The notes beneath the pieces were generated by a model, which was not told the origin of the DNA, ran no database searches, and worked only from the letters and a program-made list of their open reading frames with translations. Positions 6,183-6,791 of a stretch of 6,791 nt of DNA are shown here, one piece after another. Position numbers and translations under genes: made by a program. The DNA comes from Actinomycetota bacterium (lineage in GTDB: Bacteria; Actinomycetota; Actinomycetes; Nanopelagicales; Nanopelagicaceae). The stretch spans positions 1 to 6,791 of the forward strand of contig WLPB01000061.1 in assembly GCA_009698975.1 (NCBI GenBank), read 5' to 3'. Numbering within the stretch: position 1 is the first letter of the stretch; each line of letters begins with the position of its first letter.

Positions 6183-6791
6183 CTTCGAATATGGAACTAC
6201 TTGAACTATTCCAAGTGAGAGGACTAGCCGGAAATGTGCAGAAGGTTCGATTTGGAAATCGAACGGTAGATTTTTGGTCGCCGAAGAATCCAGGTGATCA
6301 TGTGATTATCGCGCATGACGGGCAGAATATATTTGATAAGAGAAATATCGGTATCAATCCACATCAGCGAGCAACATGGGAGCTTGCTACATCTGCATCT
6401 AGAATATCTGCTCGTTATGGATTGAAGCCCCCAACAGTGATTGCCGTTTACCACACTCCATATGTCGAAGATAATTTAGGAAGAGTAAAGGAATACACAC
6501 CTGCTCGCTACATGAATGTTGCAGAGAATTGGGCTGTCGAAAGCAACGGACTCTACCAGGATAAAGTCGAGCGCTTCATCGGTGATCTCAGCGCAGATCG
6601 CCTTATCTCAGAAATCACAGAGACTATTGCACCGCAGATTGCAGAACAGATTGGAATTTCACTTCAACCACGCAAGACGGCAATCCTTGGAGCCAGCATG
6701 GGAGGTTTAGCGGCACTGTATGCCTTGATTGAGCGACCTGACTTCTTTCATACCGCCTTGAGTTTCTCCCCACATTGGGTGATTGGTGGAA
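6179..6791 (+). CDS. Alpha/beta-hydrolase-fold esterase, Fes/IroE-like family (partial, 3' end outside window)
   Basis: 204 codons are visible before the window ends. The frame is a putative esterase of the alpha/beta-hydrolase superfamily, a group that includes enterochelin esterases and carbohydrate esterases. Evidence is the HDGQNIFD motif (46-53), typical of Fes/IroE-like proteins, and the nucleophile elbow GASMGG (171-176) with Ser173 as predicted catalytic serine, followed by FSPHW (196-200). The acid and histidine of the triad are not identifiable, and the histidine is probably beyond the window. No signal peptide is seen, so it is likely cytoplasmic. ATG 6179 overlaps the malG stop (ATGA), but ATG 6191 (MELLEL) is a possible start, with AAAGGA 11 bases before it. 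Its place in the operon suggests action on a sugar ester or acylated oligosaccharide, but the substrate is unknown. Confidence 0.8.
   Translation, partial: MTSNMELLELFQVRGLAGNVQKVRFGNRTVDFWSPKNPGDHVIIAHDGQNIFDKRNIGINPHQRATWELATSASRISARYGLKPPTVIAVYHTPYVEDNLGRVKEYTPARYMNVAENWAVESNGLYQDKVERFIGDLSADRLISEITETIAPQIAEQIGISLQPRKTAILGASMGGLAALYALIERPDFFHTALSFSPHWVIGG

Noticed and set aside
1..6791. Mobile element, CRISPR array, tRNA or phage remnants
   Set aside because: No transposase or integrase motifs, no spaced direct repeats and no cloverleaf-like sequences were noticed; the window is filled by conventional sugar-utilisation genes.

Overview
This window is a compact maltose/maltodextrin uptake and utilisation locus, most likely from a low-to-mid-GC actinobacterium. 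The lineage is an inference: the N-terminus of the GH13 enzyme resembles actinobacterial alpha-glucosidases, base composition is moderate, and intergenic gaps are short, as in streamlined freshwater Actinobacteria (Nanopelagicales/acI type). No rRNA or other phylogenetic marker is present to confirm it.

Layout: on the minus strand, a LacI-family regulator (2345 to 1344) is followed, with a 4-base ATGA overlap, by a GH13 alpha-glucosidase/neopullulanase-like enzyme that runs off the left edge. On the plus strand, diverging from a 116-bp intergenic region (2346-2461), come a MalE-type sugar-binding protein (2462-3652), a strong intergenic stem-loop (3661-3713), a MalF-type permease with a large extracytoplasmic loop (3759-5294), a MalG-type permease (5295-6182) and the start of an alpha/beta-hydrolase-fold esterase (6179 onward) that runs off the right edge. 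malF, malG and the esterase gene are tightly packed: the malF stop abuts the malG start, and the malG stop overlaps the esterase start.

How it works together: MalE captures malto-oligosaccharides outside the cell, MalF/MalG carry them across the membrane, and the signal-less GH13 enzyme hydrolyses them in the cytoplasm. The LacI-type repressor probably senses a sugar and binds a palindrome (2419-2438) with a perfect 14-bp core, placed exactly where transcription from the malE promoter (TTGACT-N17-TATTCT) should start. No MalK/MsiK-type ATPase gene is in the window; it may lie outside or be encoded elsewhere.

I see no tRNA, rRNA, CRISPR array, insertion sequence or clearly new system. The most noteworthy points are the divergent control region, the malE-malF stem-loop, the E. 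coli-like P2 loop in MalF, a binding protein with no lipobox, and the esterase built into the transport operon. Both edge genes are truncated only by the window limits.
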